Assembly (NCBI GenBank): GCA_019648995.1
Contig: BLXT01003748.1
Coordinates: 1,289,708 to 1,322,122, forward strand
Length of the DNA stretch: 32,415 bases
DNA from: Plakobranchus ocellatus
Lineage: Eukaryota > Mollusca > Gastropoda > Plakobranchidae
Reading direction: 5' to 3'
This document shows positions 10,331-21,576 of this stretch, piece after piece. The translations under genes were made by a program, and so were the position numbers. The notes below the pieces were generated by a model. That model was not told the DNA's origin and did no database searches. It saw only the letters and a program-made list of their open reading frames with translations. How positions within the stretch are numbered: the stretch's first letter is position 1; each line of letters starts with the position of its first letter.

Positions 10331-13300
10331 GCCTGGATTATGCCACGTTGTTGCTTATAAATAAGCCCTTAGAAATGGAGCGTAGCACTCAATTGAAATT
10401 CATAAAAAAAGAAAAATTATCACAGTAAAAATAGACTTTTGCTGCTTGAATAAAAAGATAAAAAGTTCCTCAACACATAAAGGGCACGTTAGTGGGTAGA
10501 TGACCCAGAGAATACAAAGACATGATTCGCAGGAAAACTACTTTCTTCACGAAAAAAAGAAAAGGACACAACATGACATCGAAAAAACTTTTAAAAACAC
10601 CTTTAGACAAAAATGTAACTAATCTTTTGGGACATGATAAATTAATAGTTCAAGATTGATTTTAAACAGTAAAATCAATTTCGCTAGATATCGACCTGAC
10701 ATCACAATTTTGCCTGTAGCTCGAAATAGAACCCAGCAACATGTGCCGTATTTTCGCTGAACGCATCACAAATAAGAAAAGTAAAAGCATCACATGTTGG
10801 AGATAAGTAATGCTGTACAACTGAATGAGGGCACGCGGATTCAGTATGCACTTTTAAGGTGAACAAGAAAGGGATATGTTTCATTTTGCGATAATGGAAA
10901 TAGAACACTGGGCAAGAGGTTTGGGACATGAGAGCAAAAATGTCTTTCAAAATAGAGACATTAATTTTGCAGACCACCCCAGAGCCCACAAACTTGTGAT
11001 GCAGCCAAGACCTTACAGGCATAAATCTCTTTGATGCATTTACAAAGTGTACAAAATCTGTTGAGATAAACCTCTTTGTGTAAGATTTATTTTGTTTTTT
11101 ACACTTTACACTCTCACTTCCAACAATCAGTCAATTTATTAGTCATGCCATGATACAAACGTCTTGTATCAAAATTTTCATTAAGACATTTAAAAAGTGC
11201 CTGCAAACATAAGACAAAGAACATCCGAGTCCTGTTTATCACCACATATTTCTGTTATCACGCTAACAGGTGCAGTTTTCAAGAAGAGCGTCTGAATCAA
11301 AATCACCTTCTGATCTTCTTGTGTTACATTTGAGGCTAGATCTTACAGCATTTTAATCCCAATTTTTTAGTCTTTCATTTATACATATTCTAAAACATTC
11401 GCAAGCAGCATTTTCAGGTTATAACAATTTTAAACAAAGCTTGTTACAAGCATATTTTTTCCCTATAAGTTGGACTAAATACATGTAGCCTGATTTTAAG
11501 GTCTTGTAAGTAAGTGATAACAAAACACAGGACATCAGAAAAATAGCCTTTTATGTAATGAATGCTTCACAACTGAAAAAATGATTGCACTATATTGAGT
11601 TGCCGTTTTAACTATTTCAAATTTGCGATAAAACGTAAAATACCAAGCAACTGGCAACCAGGTAAATTGTTATGACCTGTGGCCTGAGCCCCGTGAGTAG
11701 GGAATTGCTTGTGCTAATGGGATTTCACTCCTTAAATTAAACGTTGGGTAGTTAGTTGCTGTGTTGAGGATCCAATTGGCTTATTTGGATGTAAGAGAAG
11801 ATATAGTGTCTTTGGTGAGCATGATAATAATATTGTTTTCCCTATCACTGATGATGCCCCATTACAAAAGAGAGAAAAAGTAAACAAAATGAAAGAATCC
11901 AATGATTCATATCTTTCAAGGATCATAATCAGAAACATAACAGAAGTCAGTAGCTTAAAGGTCAAGACAAACAAACAAAGATTCAACACAAACAATATCC
12001 AATACTATTTCAATGTCAATCATGTTTTTCACATCCCATGGCATGACTCAGAAATGAAGATTGTTTTTAGCTAACACTGAGATTTTTCTGTCACCCTTTT
12101 TGAAGATCAAGTCTACATCATTGGCCTGCCACTGTGATACAACCAATTCGCTGACATGGTATCACATAGACATCCCAGCAAAATTTATACTGCCTTCCAC
12201 CAAACTCAAACATGGGATAAATGAAAGCTTTGGTTGCATAATAACCTTGATATTCGATTCATTCCACTCCTGTAAACAGATAATAACTGTGTTCTTGCTA
12301 TTTATATTTACACATGTAAAATTTTGCATAGGCAATGATTATATGTCTTGCCACCAACCCAAATGAGTCGAATGTCATATATTTTTTTAAAAAAATGCTT
12401 TTGAAATTTTTTGTTTCCCTTTCTAAAAATTTATTATAAAAAAGTTAGAAATACCACATCTTGGCTCATAATCAAAGAAGCTTAAGAAAAGAAGTTTTAG
12501 GCTGTTTTAACAATTTTAATTGCTCAAAATGCTTTTTTTGACTCATCCAAGAAATGCATGAGACATATTGTGTATGCATGCAGATAGATAAAGAATAATT
12601 TGGTCACGCAGCTGGTGAAGAACTCCACAGATAGAGAGAGAATATGAAATAGTGTGCTAATGGAACGGCCGGATAAGAGGGTGACTAATAGATCTTAAAT
12701 GTTAAGGGTAACCTTGTGTCTTTTTTTTAAGAGACCTTTATGTTACATTTATATCTTGTATATGCTATGATTGTAAATCACAAGTAATGGCAATCCATAT
12801 ACCTGTTGAAATCCGTGATTTCTACCAGAAAGCTGCAGGTGAAGCTGAATTTTAGTAAGTATAATCTTGCTTACAACAAAGCAACATTTGAGTTAAAATG
12901 GAATGTCAATATTAAAAAATACCAATCATCAGAAATGCCATATGACTGTGGACTTAAAAATTAGGACTGTGAATAAAAAAGTGCTTTGTAATTACATTAT
13001 CAAAAAAAAAAAAATACTGTGTCTTCTACATCCTAAAATTATAGATTCCTTTATAACCAAATTTTACTCCAACTAAAAACAATCAATGAGAGCAATACTG
13101 CATACACTAGTTAAGATCTTTCATAAATGTATTTGAATGCCTCAACATTTTGAGGAAGGTTACTAATACTTTCTTTCTTTGCTGCCATTCTTTTGCCTAG
13201 TCTATAGCCCTGGCTACCACTGGATGTGTGTAGGTCAGACTGAAGTGGACAAAAAATGTGTTTATTCTAGATTCAACGTTAGGGCCTCTTGAGTGATAGT

Positions 13301-14364
13301 ATGATTTCCATGCAATTGTACAGACTTGGTTTTTTTTGCAAACAGAACAACCACTATCGTGGTAGTAAATCTTTGTCAGTTAAGATCACAGAAGGTCATT
13401 AAAATAGATGGGAGAGGCGAAGTAGCCATGATTATGTTTAAGGAAATTTTTGTGTGGACTTTTCATTGAGAATAAAGAAAAATAACAAAGCAAACCCACA
13501 AACATGAATACCATACACGATAATTTATAGTTTCAAAAAATAGATCAAATTTCCCACTTTCCCGCACTCACTAACATGCCATTACAACAATGATTGGTAT
13601 CTTGTTGTCAAACTATAGAATGGAAATTAAATCTTCATTGCTTCAACCCTTTGACTTCTTACATTGAAGGAGACAAGTATCAAATTACAAATGATAAGAA
13701 TTTTCATATAGGCCCTAAAATCATGAAGGGTTATGCAGTGATATTACTTTTGCCGACATGATGTTGAGGTGCAATAACTGGAGTGTGAGAAATATTTTTT
13801 AAGGCTTTAAAACTGCTATTATCTAAGATTACTGTCATGATCTTTTGATTTCTAAAAAGTGAAAATTTCAAGTAAAAAAAAAATTACTTATCCAATTTGA
13901 ATCTTACCTATACAATGCCTTGCTGTATTGTCATTCAAAACAAGAGTTGCAACATGGCGGAAAAGTTGCTGCAAGGAAATATCTAATAACTCTTTCTCTT
14001 TTCTATCAAAGCCATACAGCTCATATTAAAAACTTCCCTGGCCTTGAAAGTGTTTTTTGACACTGCTGAAAGTAAAACTACTCCTGGTCAGAAAACTTAA
14101 ATGGCCACTCAACATTGGTGTATCAAGACTTACAAGTAATATTTCAATCACCAGCATGGGTTTTGTTTTGTAACTTGACATACTTTTTTTTTTTTACTGA
14201 ATAACAATTTCTTTTATGTTTAAGTTATACAACATGAAACTTTATAATGAAAAATGAACCTGGCAATAGTTGATATTATATAAATTGATTGTGGTAGTTA
14301 TGTCTTTATTTTAGCAATATATGAAAAAAAAATCTTCCGTAAGTTATGTTTTGAATGATACCCA

Positions 14365-14460
14365 TGAACTACTACTACTACTACTACAACTATTATTATA
14401 CTGACAACAACAACAATAAAAACTATTGATACAAGGCCTACTCCTGCTGCTGCTGCTAAC
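14365..14460. repeat. Triplet microsatellite (CTA)n/(CAA)n/(CTG)n
   Basis: Interrupted runs of 'cta', 'caa' and 'ctg' triplets. A further 'caacagcag' run lies at 14558-14584, close to the 3' side of the 14651-14795 exon. Confidence 0.8.
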
Positions 14461-14650
14461 TTACTACCACAAATTGAAAAAAAATATTGTACTATAATAT
14501 TGTCTTTCTTTTGTTAATAGTGCTTTAATTTCCTTCAATCATGACAGTAAAATGATACAACATCAACAACAGCAGCAGCAGAAGCAGCTTAGCATCTTAT
14601 GGGATAAGTAGAACGTTCTTATTATAAGTGCATCCTTATAAAACTCTTAC

Positions 14651-14795
14651 CTAGTCATTGATTCAACAAGCTTGTCATAATACTCTTTGTCTTTGCAATG
14701 CGGGTAAAGAATTTCAGCAATTTCTTGTGTGATTACAGTTTCTTTGCGAGCTGCTATCCTGAAACCAGCCTCGTGGATCTTCTCAATAATGGCAT
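14651..14795 (-). CDS. NME8: NME8-like gene, internal exon: first half of last visible NDK domain
   Basis: This exon encodes DAIIEKIHEAGF... to ...YYDKLVESMT, the alpha-1/beta-2/alpha-2 part of an NDP kinase fold. A Tyr in LYPHCKDK aligns with the nucleotide-stacking-loop region of NDK. It is bounded by an acceptor (...ttcttcgtcAG) and a consensus donor (GTAAGAG). It is 145 bp, enters in phase 1 and leaves in phase 2, which fits the one-base overhang of the 16484-16629 exon (G+AT gives Asp). If not spliced, translation would stop two codons past the junction. The following exon, expected to begin with Gly-Pro in phase 2, was not found to the left. Length and phases equal those of the 21432-21576 exon, as expected for duplicated NDK modules. 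By local similarity it looks like the third NDK domain of NME8-type proteins. Confidence 0.82.
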
Positions 14796-16483
14796 CTGAC
14801 GAAGAAAAGCAAGCAGTTAGATTTATACTAGAACTACAATTAACAGAGCTCAAAAATATCCCAGTGCTACTTGTACAGAAGATTTTGATAAAATATTAAA
14901 TGATTTAAGGATAATGTAGATAGTTTTTATCTTAAAAGTAGCAACTTCTATTTTTTTTTTGGTCTTGAAACTTGATTTGATTTGGAATTTCTCATCATCA
15001 TAATAAACTGCCTATCCATCATTCCACACGAATTTCCCTAATATCCCTGATCCATGCCTGATGTGATTGCCTTGCCTTTTTTACCAGCCTCTGCAGTTGC
15101 TATCCTGACAGTTGCAATGACTGTTGATCTCATTATATTTTAAATGTCCATTTCCCATTACTCTGCCTCATTTTCTCTTTACAGAATCTTCAAAATCTTT
15201 TGCCTGGTTGATGTATTGTAATGTCTATCCCATTTATATTAATAGAACTTCACACTATTTTTAATTGCACTACTGTAGGAACATTTCCATTTATACTCAT
15301 CCACCATATTCTCAACATCTTTCTATACAAATTTATTTCAAGAAAACTAAAGGACTTAATGAATCATTTGATAATTGAATAAGTTCACAGCCACATGAAG
15401 GTGTTCAAGATTAAGAATTTTAAGTTTAATTTTTATATATTGTCCTTCCTATAACTTTTTCATCTTTCAATTTTTTTTCATTGAGTGCTTCTGTTTCTGG
15501 CTTTGTCCTTTTTCTACTTGACCTTGCTAAGACCTTGTGAAGAGTTGCAAAAGAGTCATTACTAATCCAAGGTCCATCACAGCCAGGCAGTCACAGGGTG
15601 AAACCTGCGGGCTGCAGGAACGTTGACCTTCTCTATCTTCAGCTGCTGAGAAAACTTTGTATGCTGAACGGGACGTCCACTCTTTGATGTTCTCATTCCA
15701 GTTCTTCTTTTATCTTTATCTTCTCCTTTCTTCTTGCACAATATCTTGTATTGCCGTTTTAGACAGTCTGCAATGCCCAGTTTTGAGTCCAAAGTACAAC
15801 ACTTTGCATCTTTCCACAATTGGCAGGAGAGATTCCTGTGCTCCATAAAGCCCTCAATTCTTCTCCATACTCATCCATTGGATATGTTCAGCCCAGGAGA
15901 TCTGAAGCAACTTTCTTATGCATTTGTTTTCAAAAAGCCTGAATCTTTTTTTCAATTGCAACTTGGAGTATTTATATCTCCCAGCTGTACAGAAAGACCA
16001 CGACTTTGTTCAGTTTGAGAATTCCCAAGAGACGGATGTTGCTCTTCTGGATCTTCCAGAGTTTCACTCTTTAGCTAGGACTCTTTCTACATATCTCCCG
16101 TTTAAGATCCGTTCGTGAAAATATTTGCATGTTCTGTTTTCTAACAGTTTACCATTGTCTTGGACTTCTCAATACTGTCTTCAATTCCATAAGCCCCTGT
16201 TATCAGCCTGTCTGTAAGTTCTTAGAGCTCCCAACAGATCCGTATCATTGGCAAATTGAAGATACACACTCTTTTTTCTTCCTTTGGAGATGGATGTCTG
16301 GTAGTTTTTCATTGCTTTCAGCAAAACTGGTGAAAAACAAAAATGATGCCTCCTCTTGAGCCAGAGTTTAAGACCCTTAAGTTTACGCCAATCTCTAGGT
16401 CACCTTCCGCTTGGCAAATGCTAAAATTGCTAGGTGTATACCATTCTGATTTTGACCCATAGCTCTCCAATTTTGTTTTATAC
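14796..16483 (-). other. NME8-like intron containing a LINE remnant
   Basis: This 1,688-bp intron is delimited by GT at 16483-16482 and AG at 14797-14796. It holds a minus-strand LINE fragment (15550-16300). The remaining 14796-15549 shows nothing recognisable. Confidence 0.75.
15550..16300 (-). pseudogene. LINE reverse transcriptase C-terminal remnant
   Basis: On the minus strand a conceptual reading gives LQFANDTDLLG (about 16235-16260), a degenerate form of the catalytic (F/Y)ADD box in which the first Asp is replaced by Asn. It continues through a segment like FRLFENKCIRKLLQISWAEH and CRLSKTAIQDI to KKNWNENIKEWTS (about 15660-15710). These are the usual C-terminal blocks of RTE-like non-LTR retrotransposons in invertebrates. 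Several stops and frame changes interrupt it, so it is a 5'-truncated dead copy. It lies in the same orientation as the host gene, inside an intron. The plus-strand open frames at 15657-16359 are shadows of it. Confidence 0.7.
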
Positions 16484-16629
16484 CTTTTGTTCCCATAGCA
16501 TTAGGCTTGATGACTGCCACTGTCTGCTCAAGAGGGAAGAAATAGTCAAGCTCTTTTTTGGCAGCCTCTTCAGTGTCTGATCCATGGAACATATTAATGC
16601 CGCTGTCCATAATGTACTGTGCTCTTAAA
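16484..16629 (-). CDS. NME8: NME8-like gene, internal exon: end of one NDK domain and start of the next
   Basis: The exon completes Ser from the preceding exon's AG. It then reads LRAQYIMDSGINMFHGSD, the NDP kinase active-site motif with the catalytic His and the preceding Asn present, followed by TEEAAKKELDYFFP, the usual domain end. Directly after comes LEQTVAVIKPNAMGTK, the beta-1 strand and IKP motif that opens another NDK domain, with its conserved Lys. This linker-free NDK-NDK junction is characteristic of NME8/TXNDC3. The acceptor is TTCCTGTCAG and the donor is GTATAA, with 146 bp from phase 2 to phase 1. Outer-arm dynein intermediate chains of this type sit in axonemes; catalytic activity of individual NDK domains varies between species. 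Confidence 0.88.
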
Positions 16630-17939
16630 CTGACAGGAAATAGGAAAGGACATAATGCTGATTATTGTTAGGAAAAGTACAAAAGTACAATATTTATAAA
16701 GTTCTGAGAATGTGGCACCAGTCCTTATTAAAACTTTATACGCGTAACCAATAATTTTATAGTATCCATTACACCATTCTCTGGAAGATCGTGATATCAT
16801 ATGAATATCCTCAAAAGGTCATGAAAATCATAAGAACAGAAAGATTTATGAAAACAATCAGTGCTTTATAAGACATGTCAGACAAACAAAGTGGTTCAAT
16901 ATAAGTTCAGGATAATGTTGGAATGTGACATTTTCCTCTTTGCTTTTTCTGATTGTGATTGACTGGCACATTAAGATCACTTCATCAGACAAATCCAGAG
17001 GGATGGTAAAGGAATACATTTAATACCTAGAGGATGAAGACTGCGGATGATATTCTGCTAGTTTCACACTCTTACAAGCAGATGCAAGAGAAGACCAGTA
17101 AAATAGAAAAAAAATCAGCCAAAATACTTGGACTACTACAAAAAATGATAATCATAAGGATTGATGCTAAGACTGAGGTAGATATATATAAAAGTAAATA
17201 AACAATTTCTGGAGAAAGTAACTGATCAAAGATAAAAGAATAAAAAAGTCAAGATAAAGATTGCATTAGACTCTGCAGCATTCCAGCATATAAGACAAAT
17301 ATATATAAAAATCAAGTAAATATAGCAGCCAAATGGAACTGCATTGTATAAGTCAAATGTCAGATCAGTCTTACTAAGCATTTATGAGATGATGTGTACC
17401 ACTATACAGATAGGAAGCATGTTGAGGAAGTCTTGAGCAGAAATATCTTCATGGAATCTTTGGCAAATGGAGCATTACAGAACAGGAAATGGCATCTACG
17501 ACAGGAATAAAATGTCTTGTAAAAGAGAACCAAAAGAGATATTGACAATTGTTGGGACAATAAACAAGAGTCACAAACCAATTATTGCCCTTTGTTAGAA
17601 TCCACAAGACAAAAGAAAGATAGGATGACCAGAAGGTGCATGAGCAGTAGATGATGATGTTGATGACTGGTATAATGATGAGCTTAGATGGCTAGTACAG
17701 GACAGTGAAGAATGGAGAAAATATCTATCTTTTGTTCAGGGAATGAAGTATAAGCATATGTTTCCATTTCCTGATTCCTGCAAATCAAAGTTTTGAAAAA
17801 AAGTATTTATTCTAGTATTTCCTAATTGGAATCGTCTTTGTTCCGAATCTTATCATTGAAAGAATCTCGTTTTGAGGTTTATACGTATTTTTAAAAAAAT
17901 TCCCTCTACTTAATTATAACACAGTCACTTCATTTTCAC
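16630..17939 (-). other. NME8-like intron containing an opposite-strand LINE remnant
   Basis: This 1,310-bp intron is delimited by GT at 17939-17938 and AG at 16631-16630. About 17030-17760 is a plus-strand LINE fragment; the rest shows nothing recognisable. Confidence 0.75.
17030..17760 (+). pseudogene. LINE reverse transcriptase C-terminal remnant
   Basis: The plus strand reads ADDILLVSHSYKQMQEKTSK from 17043. This keeps the ADD catalytic box and the SHSYKQMQ.KTSK continuation typical of invertebrate and fish RTE-like elements. Further on are an NVRSVLL-type block (about 17345-17375), an NPQDKRKIG block (about 17598-17630), and an ELRWLVQDSEEWRKYLSF ending (about 17680-17735). Intervening parts are eroded by stops and indels. 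It is a 5'-truncated, inactive copy in the antisense orientation to the NME8-like gene. It is a different subfamily from the remnant at 15550-16300, judging by its C-terminal blocks. Confidence 0.65.
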
Positions 17940-18047
17940 CTGTCTGGTGCTGTTTCTTGAGCTTCATCTATATTGGCAGGGCCCAACATGTCTCTCCATG
18001 CAGATATGGCCTCATCTCTAGCCAAACCCAGAGCAAGTAGTGGCCCA
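17940..18047 (-). CDS. NME8: NME8-like gene, internal exon: central NDK segment
   Basis: This 108-bp exon (phase 2 in and out) encodes GPLLALGLARDEAISAWRDM, then LGPANIDEAQETAPD, with the last codon split as AG|T (Ser). It corresponds to the NDK beta-3 strand (GPxxA), the WR(x)LLGP motif with the conserved Arg, and the loop before the SLRAQY motif. The acceptor is TTCTCTCTTCAG and the donor GTGAAA. Joining to the 21432-21576 exon creates a Cys codon (TG+T), giving ETMSCGPLLAL. The Thr usually found in the NDK ETNP motif appears as Ala-Asn here. The reading frame is open and the conservation pattern is protein-like, so I regard it as a functional exon. Confidence 0.85.
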
Positions 18048-19972
18048 CTGAAGAGAGAAGACAAAAATATATATGATAAGCACTATTACCAAGAACAGTT
18101 TTGCAAGTGGCTTGTTGCACAGATTTTTTTTCCCCACAATTAGACGTTTGCTGCTTCAAGGCATTGCCAGGTCAAGGCTGTTCACATGTTACTGTAAGGA
18201 CTGTATAAAAAATTCAGACCAGTTATAAAATAAATTGCTGAGTTGGTGCGTTGGCAGAAAAACGCACTAAGATCTTTGAGGTCAATGTTCAGAAATATGA
18301 TGATGGCCAGCAGGGATGGTGCACAGCGATAAGGCAATGATGTCACATTTAGTTTGAGTTTGATTCTGAATTCCAATTGCTAAAATCGGGTCATCATCAG
18401 AGCCTTGCTTGAAGGTATTTTGATCATGATTCACACACCCTGATTTTTAAGAATGTTCACGTCGCGTGCAGCCTTATTTGAAAACGTCCATGTCTTATAA
18501 TTGAACTGAACATGCTATCCCTGTGCCTTTCTTCTTTTTTACAGATACAGACAAGCAGAACAAACAACGTAAGCCCTTCTCCTCCCTTTGCTCTACCCTT
18601 TTGGGGTGAGCAAGATGCAAGCTTGGTGAAAGGGCAAGAAAAGTTACTATACACGGTCTGCAAGTTACCTCGATCCTGCCTGTTGTTATAGTTTTCAACT
18701 GGTCATTTATTTGACCTAAATAATGACTGGTAAAGGGTTAAGAAATGCATGCAAATAGATATTTACTCATATTCTTCTGTTCTTTATGGCCGATTTAATT
18801 GTGCTTATTTTTAACAGCTGTTCAAGCCAGCATTTTGATCAAATCTGCTCATTTAACTCCAATGTCTCTCTCTGACTATAAAGATAAAATAGAAATTTCA
18901 TAATCTAGGGAAACAATTCTAATAGCTTAGTAAAGCATTAAGCAAAAGAACCAAGCAAAACGATGCAGCTTAGAGACTTGGCCAATAAAACAAAACAAAG
19001 ATAACCTGTTTTTACCACATGAAGTGTTTGTTGTCATAACAGCATTTATGCTGTTATATAATGCATATGCTGTTTATGTTTTATAAAACACACTTTGGCC
19101 TCTTGACACAGCTGAGTATAGAGATTTTACCTTAAATACTAGTAGAGACTGATGAGATGAGGCAAAGGTTTAAATCGACCAAAAACTCACAGGAGAGAAT
19201 AAAAGGACAAAGATAAGAAAACATGAAATTAGTTTTGACATGATGAGCATGAAGGATGTGTGTATGAGAGAGGATCCTTTGTTATATATATATGCAATAA
19301 ATATTGAGCACAGTAAATATTTGTTGTTTACAGCATTACTGTAATTGATATATGTTTTATGTTTAAATAAACACAGCGACTTTTTTTATGAAGTTTACCA
19401 TTAAGGTGTTCTTTCTCTTTTTTGCCTTGTGCTGAAAGAAATTACTTATTTGCATTGCTTTGGAATACACAGATTACTCACGGTCTCCCAACAGTGTCCT
19501 TTTTAAAACGAAAAAAAAATTATTCCAAAGACTAAACCAAATTCAGTTTTCTCTTCAGAACACAAAGTGAATTTTGCAAAATATAATAGTTCAGAAAGGA
19601 TGTGTAGTAAAGTTTACCTTTCTATTTTGCCTTCATGAAGAAGAGATAAATGCAGACAGACTTAATTCGTTTTGCCATTTATTCACAGATGTCATATTAA
19701 TATGGGCTCAAGCAAGCAAAGTTGAACTGGCCCGCAGCAAGTGATCAAAATCTTGCATTGGGTGATAATTTGGATACAGATGCTGCTTGAAAGACCAAAT
19801 ATGGAGGCAGCAATGTTGAGTTGGTATCGAAATCGTAACTGTTAATTCTTCTTGGGTATCGAATTATCAAAACATTTTAACTGTAACTAGCGATACCATA
19901 TTACAATCCTCCCCTTCTTAAAAGGAAACAAAAAAAAAAAANNNNNNNNNNNNNNNNNNNNNNNNNNAAAAA

Positions 19973-20022
<50 letters not shown>

Positions 20023-21431
20023 TCCTATACACATACATTTTTTTAAGTGGAATAGAAATATAACATGAGGAAACTTACACATTTCTTTTAAAGAAGTAGT
20101 CAGATTATTGCAAAAAATAGAGAATTGGGGAGAAAACAAATAACAGACCAAAAGCCCTGATGTGCACAACATGAATACTGGTACAGGTTATATATGTATT
20201 ATTAAGTTTCAAAGTTCAGACAGTATGATACGTTTTGCTTGAATTCTTAATTAAAGACTGTCACTGTCAACAGAGAGTTGATGAATGTTATTGGTTGTTA
20301 TATTTGATAACCTGCTTGATCCAATGAAATACTGAAATATAAAATTCAATAAGAATAAAGTTTTTCGCTCAAGTTTATCTAGTGTCTTTGCATGTTCATA
20401 CAGTCATAGGTTTTAGATCTACTGAGTCAACCCATCGCATATTATTGCTACAGCCACATGTACTTAATGGGCAGTTTGGATTTTTCAGTCTAGCGAGTCT
20501 AAAAGAGAGCTCAGGCTTTAAAACTCTCTGTCAGGCCAGTGCCTGGGCGGCTGGGATCGAAATAAATAAGAGAGGCATACTTAGATGCTGATCAGTGTTT
20601 TTACATCTTTCCCATCAGATTGTTGCAAGCATAAAAGTCACACTCTAGATCTGAGGAGGGCTCACTATTTTCATGTTTTACGTACTTCTTTGTTTGCAAG
20701 TGAGTGCTAATAAATATCCCTATGAGCTGACCATAAGCATTAATGGCATAGATCGGGTTCATAGTCACAAGAATATTGATGCCCTGTGACATATAAAGGG
20801 GTTACTTGGTTCCCTTTTATAATGGGTTGAATAAAGGTATAGAGCTTTGACAGATTATTAGGTCATATAGATAAGGAATTTATATTAAGAATAATGCTCA
20901 ATACAATTTAGATTGGTAACTAGTATACAGGGTGAGATCGGATTGACCCAAAAATTAAAACAAGAGAGGATTTCCCTTTATCCAATGCACCAAGACCATT
21001 ATATCAACGGGATTTTAGCAACAGTTGCCCAGGTAGCGAAATTTATGGATGTTCATCAAATTTTATCCTGAATAAAACAGTAAGATAGCAGGTCACCTTT
21101 TTTTTATTTTAAAATAAACTTTCATCATGTGTTTCATTTTTCACTAATAAGTAAACCCAAAGCCCAATTTTCACAATGAAGGCCTTCTCCCAATGTACAT
21201 TGACTGGCAGTGACTGACAAGAAATTTGGATTGTCTGGCATTTTGGTCACTTCCGGCGAACTTGCATCCATGTATAAACAAACACAAATAGACATAGAAG
21301 CCTAGCACAAAAAGGCTCACATCTAAGAAAAGCACTGATGAAAAGAGCTATTAACAAAGACACGCTTACACGATACAAGGGCAATGTTTGCATTATTTTT
21401 ACTAACATTTAAACTCATAAGGTATACAGAC
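18048..21431 (-). other. NME8-like intron of 3.4 kb with assembly gap
   Basis: The intron is delimited by GT at 21431-21430 and AG at 18049-18048. It contains the poly-A/N/AT stretch at 19930-20018. I recognise no transposon protein or RNA gene in it. A 'tatacagggtgagatcgga' segment near 20930 resembles a transposon terminal repeat, but no partner was found. Confidence 0.7.
19930..20018. repeat. Poly-A, 26-N assembly gap (19942-19967), poly-A and (AT)n
   Basis: A poly-A run enters a run of 26 N and leaves as poly-A followed by about 19 AT units. The gap is probably a collapsed or unread homopolymer; the stated length may be arbitrary. Confidence 0.9.
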
Positions 21432-21576
21432 CAGGACATAGTTTCCACCAGCTGCTCAAAGTATGGGAACTCCTCATGCTCTTTATAAAACTCCGCCGCC
21501 TGATCACGTGTGAGTTCTATTTCTTTGTACATTGCAATCTTGAAGCCTGCTTCGTTGATTTTAGCCAATATTTCGT
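21432..21576 (-). CDS. NME8: NME8-like gene, internal exon: first half of an NDK domain
   Basis: The exon encodes DEILAKINEAGFKIAMYKEI, then ELTRDQAAEFYKEH, a short acidic loop and YFEQLVETMS. This is the NDK alpha-1/beta-2/alpha-2 segment, with the Tyr of the FYxEH motif. The acceptor is CTTCCAAACAG and the donor GTCTGTA (weak). It is 145 bp, phase 1 to phase 2. The first Asp codon needs one base (expected G) from the previous exon, which should carry the IKPDA-type motif and, further upstream, the thioredoxin domain. None of these was found between here and the right edge. Similarity to NME8 second NDK domains (EAxFYKEHE..YFxxLVExM) supports the assignment. NME7 is the main alternative but normally has a longer inter-domain linker than the one seen at 16.5 kb. 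Confidence 0.83.

Larger units (their letters stand above)
8400..14640. other. Long non-coding AT-rich stretch
   Basis: No exon or mobile-element protein is recognisable on either strand. The stretch contains a cluster of TCTAGATC-type motifs (9740-10330), poly-A runs at 9788-9803 and 13002-13015, and a triplet repeat near 14370. Open frames at 10702-11022 (-), 11732-11995 (-) and 12061-12366 (+) show no known motif. The continuation of the NME8-like gene is expected on this side, so some of this is probably intron, but I found no matching exon. Confidence 0.45.

Noticed and set aside
10702-11022. 106-codon open frame on the minus strand
   Set aside because: It has no recognisable domain, no splice context and lies in AT-rich non-coding DNA. 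It does not fit the expected NDK exon for the gene on this strand.
12061-12366. 101-codon open frame on the plus strand
   Set aside because: The composition is Ile/Phe/Thr-rich as expected from AT-rich random sequence. It starts from a non-ATG codon and has no motif.
13700-13725. Minus-strand AG|GGCCTATATG resembling the start of the missing NDK exon
   Set aside because: In the required phase the reading stops almost at once and no NDK residues follow.
15657-16359. Several plus-strand frames of 63-94 codons
   Set aside because: They are shadows of the minus-strand LINE fragment, whose conserved blocks identify the true strand.
20505-20530. Minus-strand VLKPE-like codons resembling the NDK IKPDA motif
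   Set aside because: It lies between two exons that already join in phase, has no surrounding NDK sequence and is in the wrong order.
20925-20960. 'tatacagggtgagatcgga' as a mariner-like terminal repeat
   Set aside because: No inverted partner or transposase was found within reach, so a chance match is likely.
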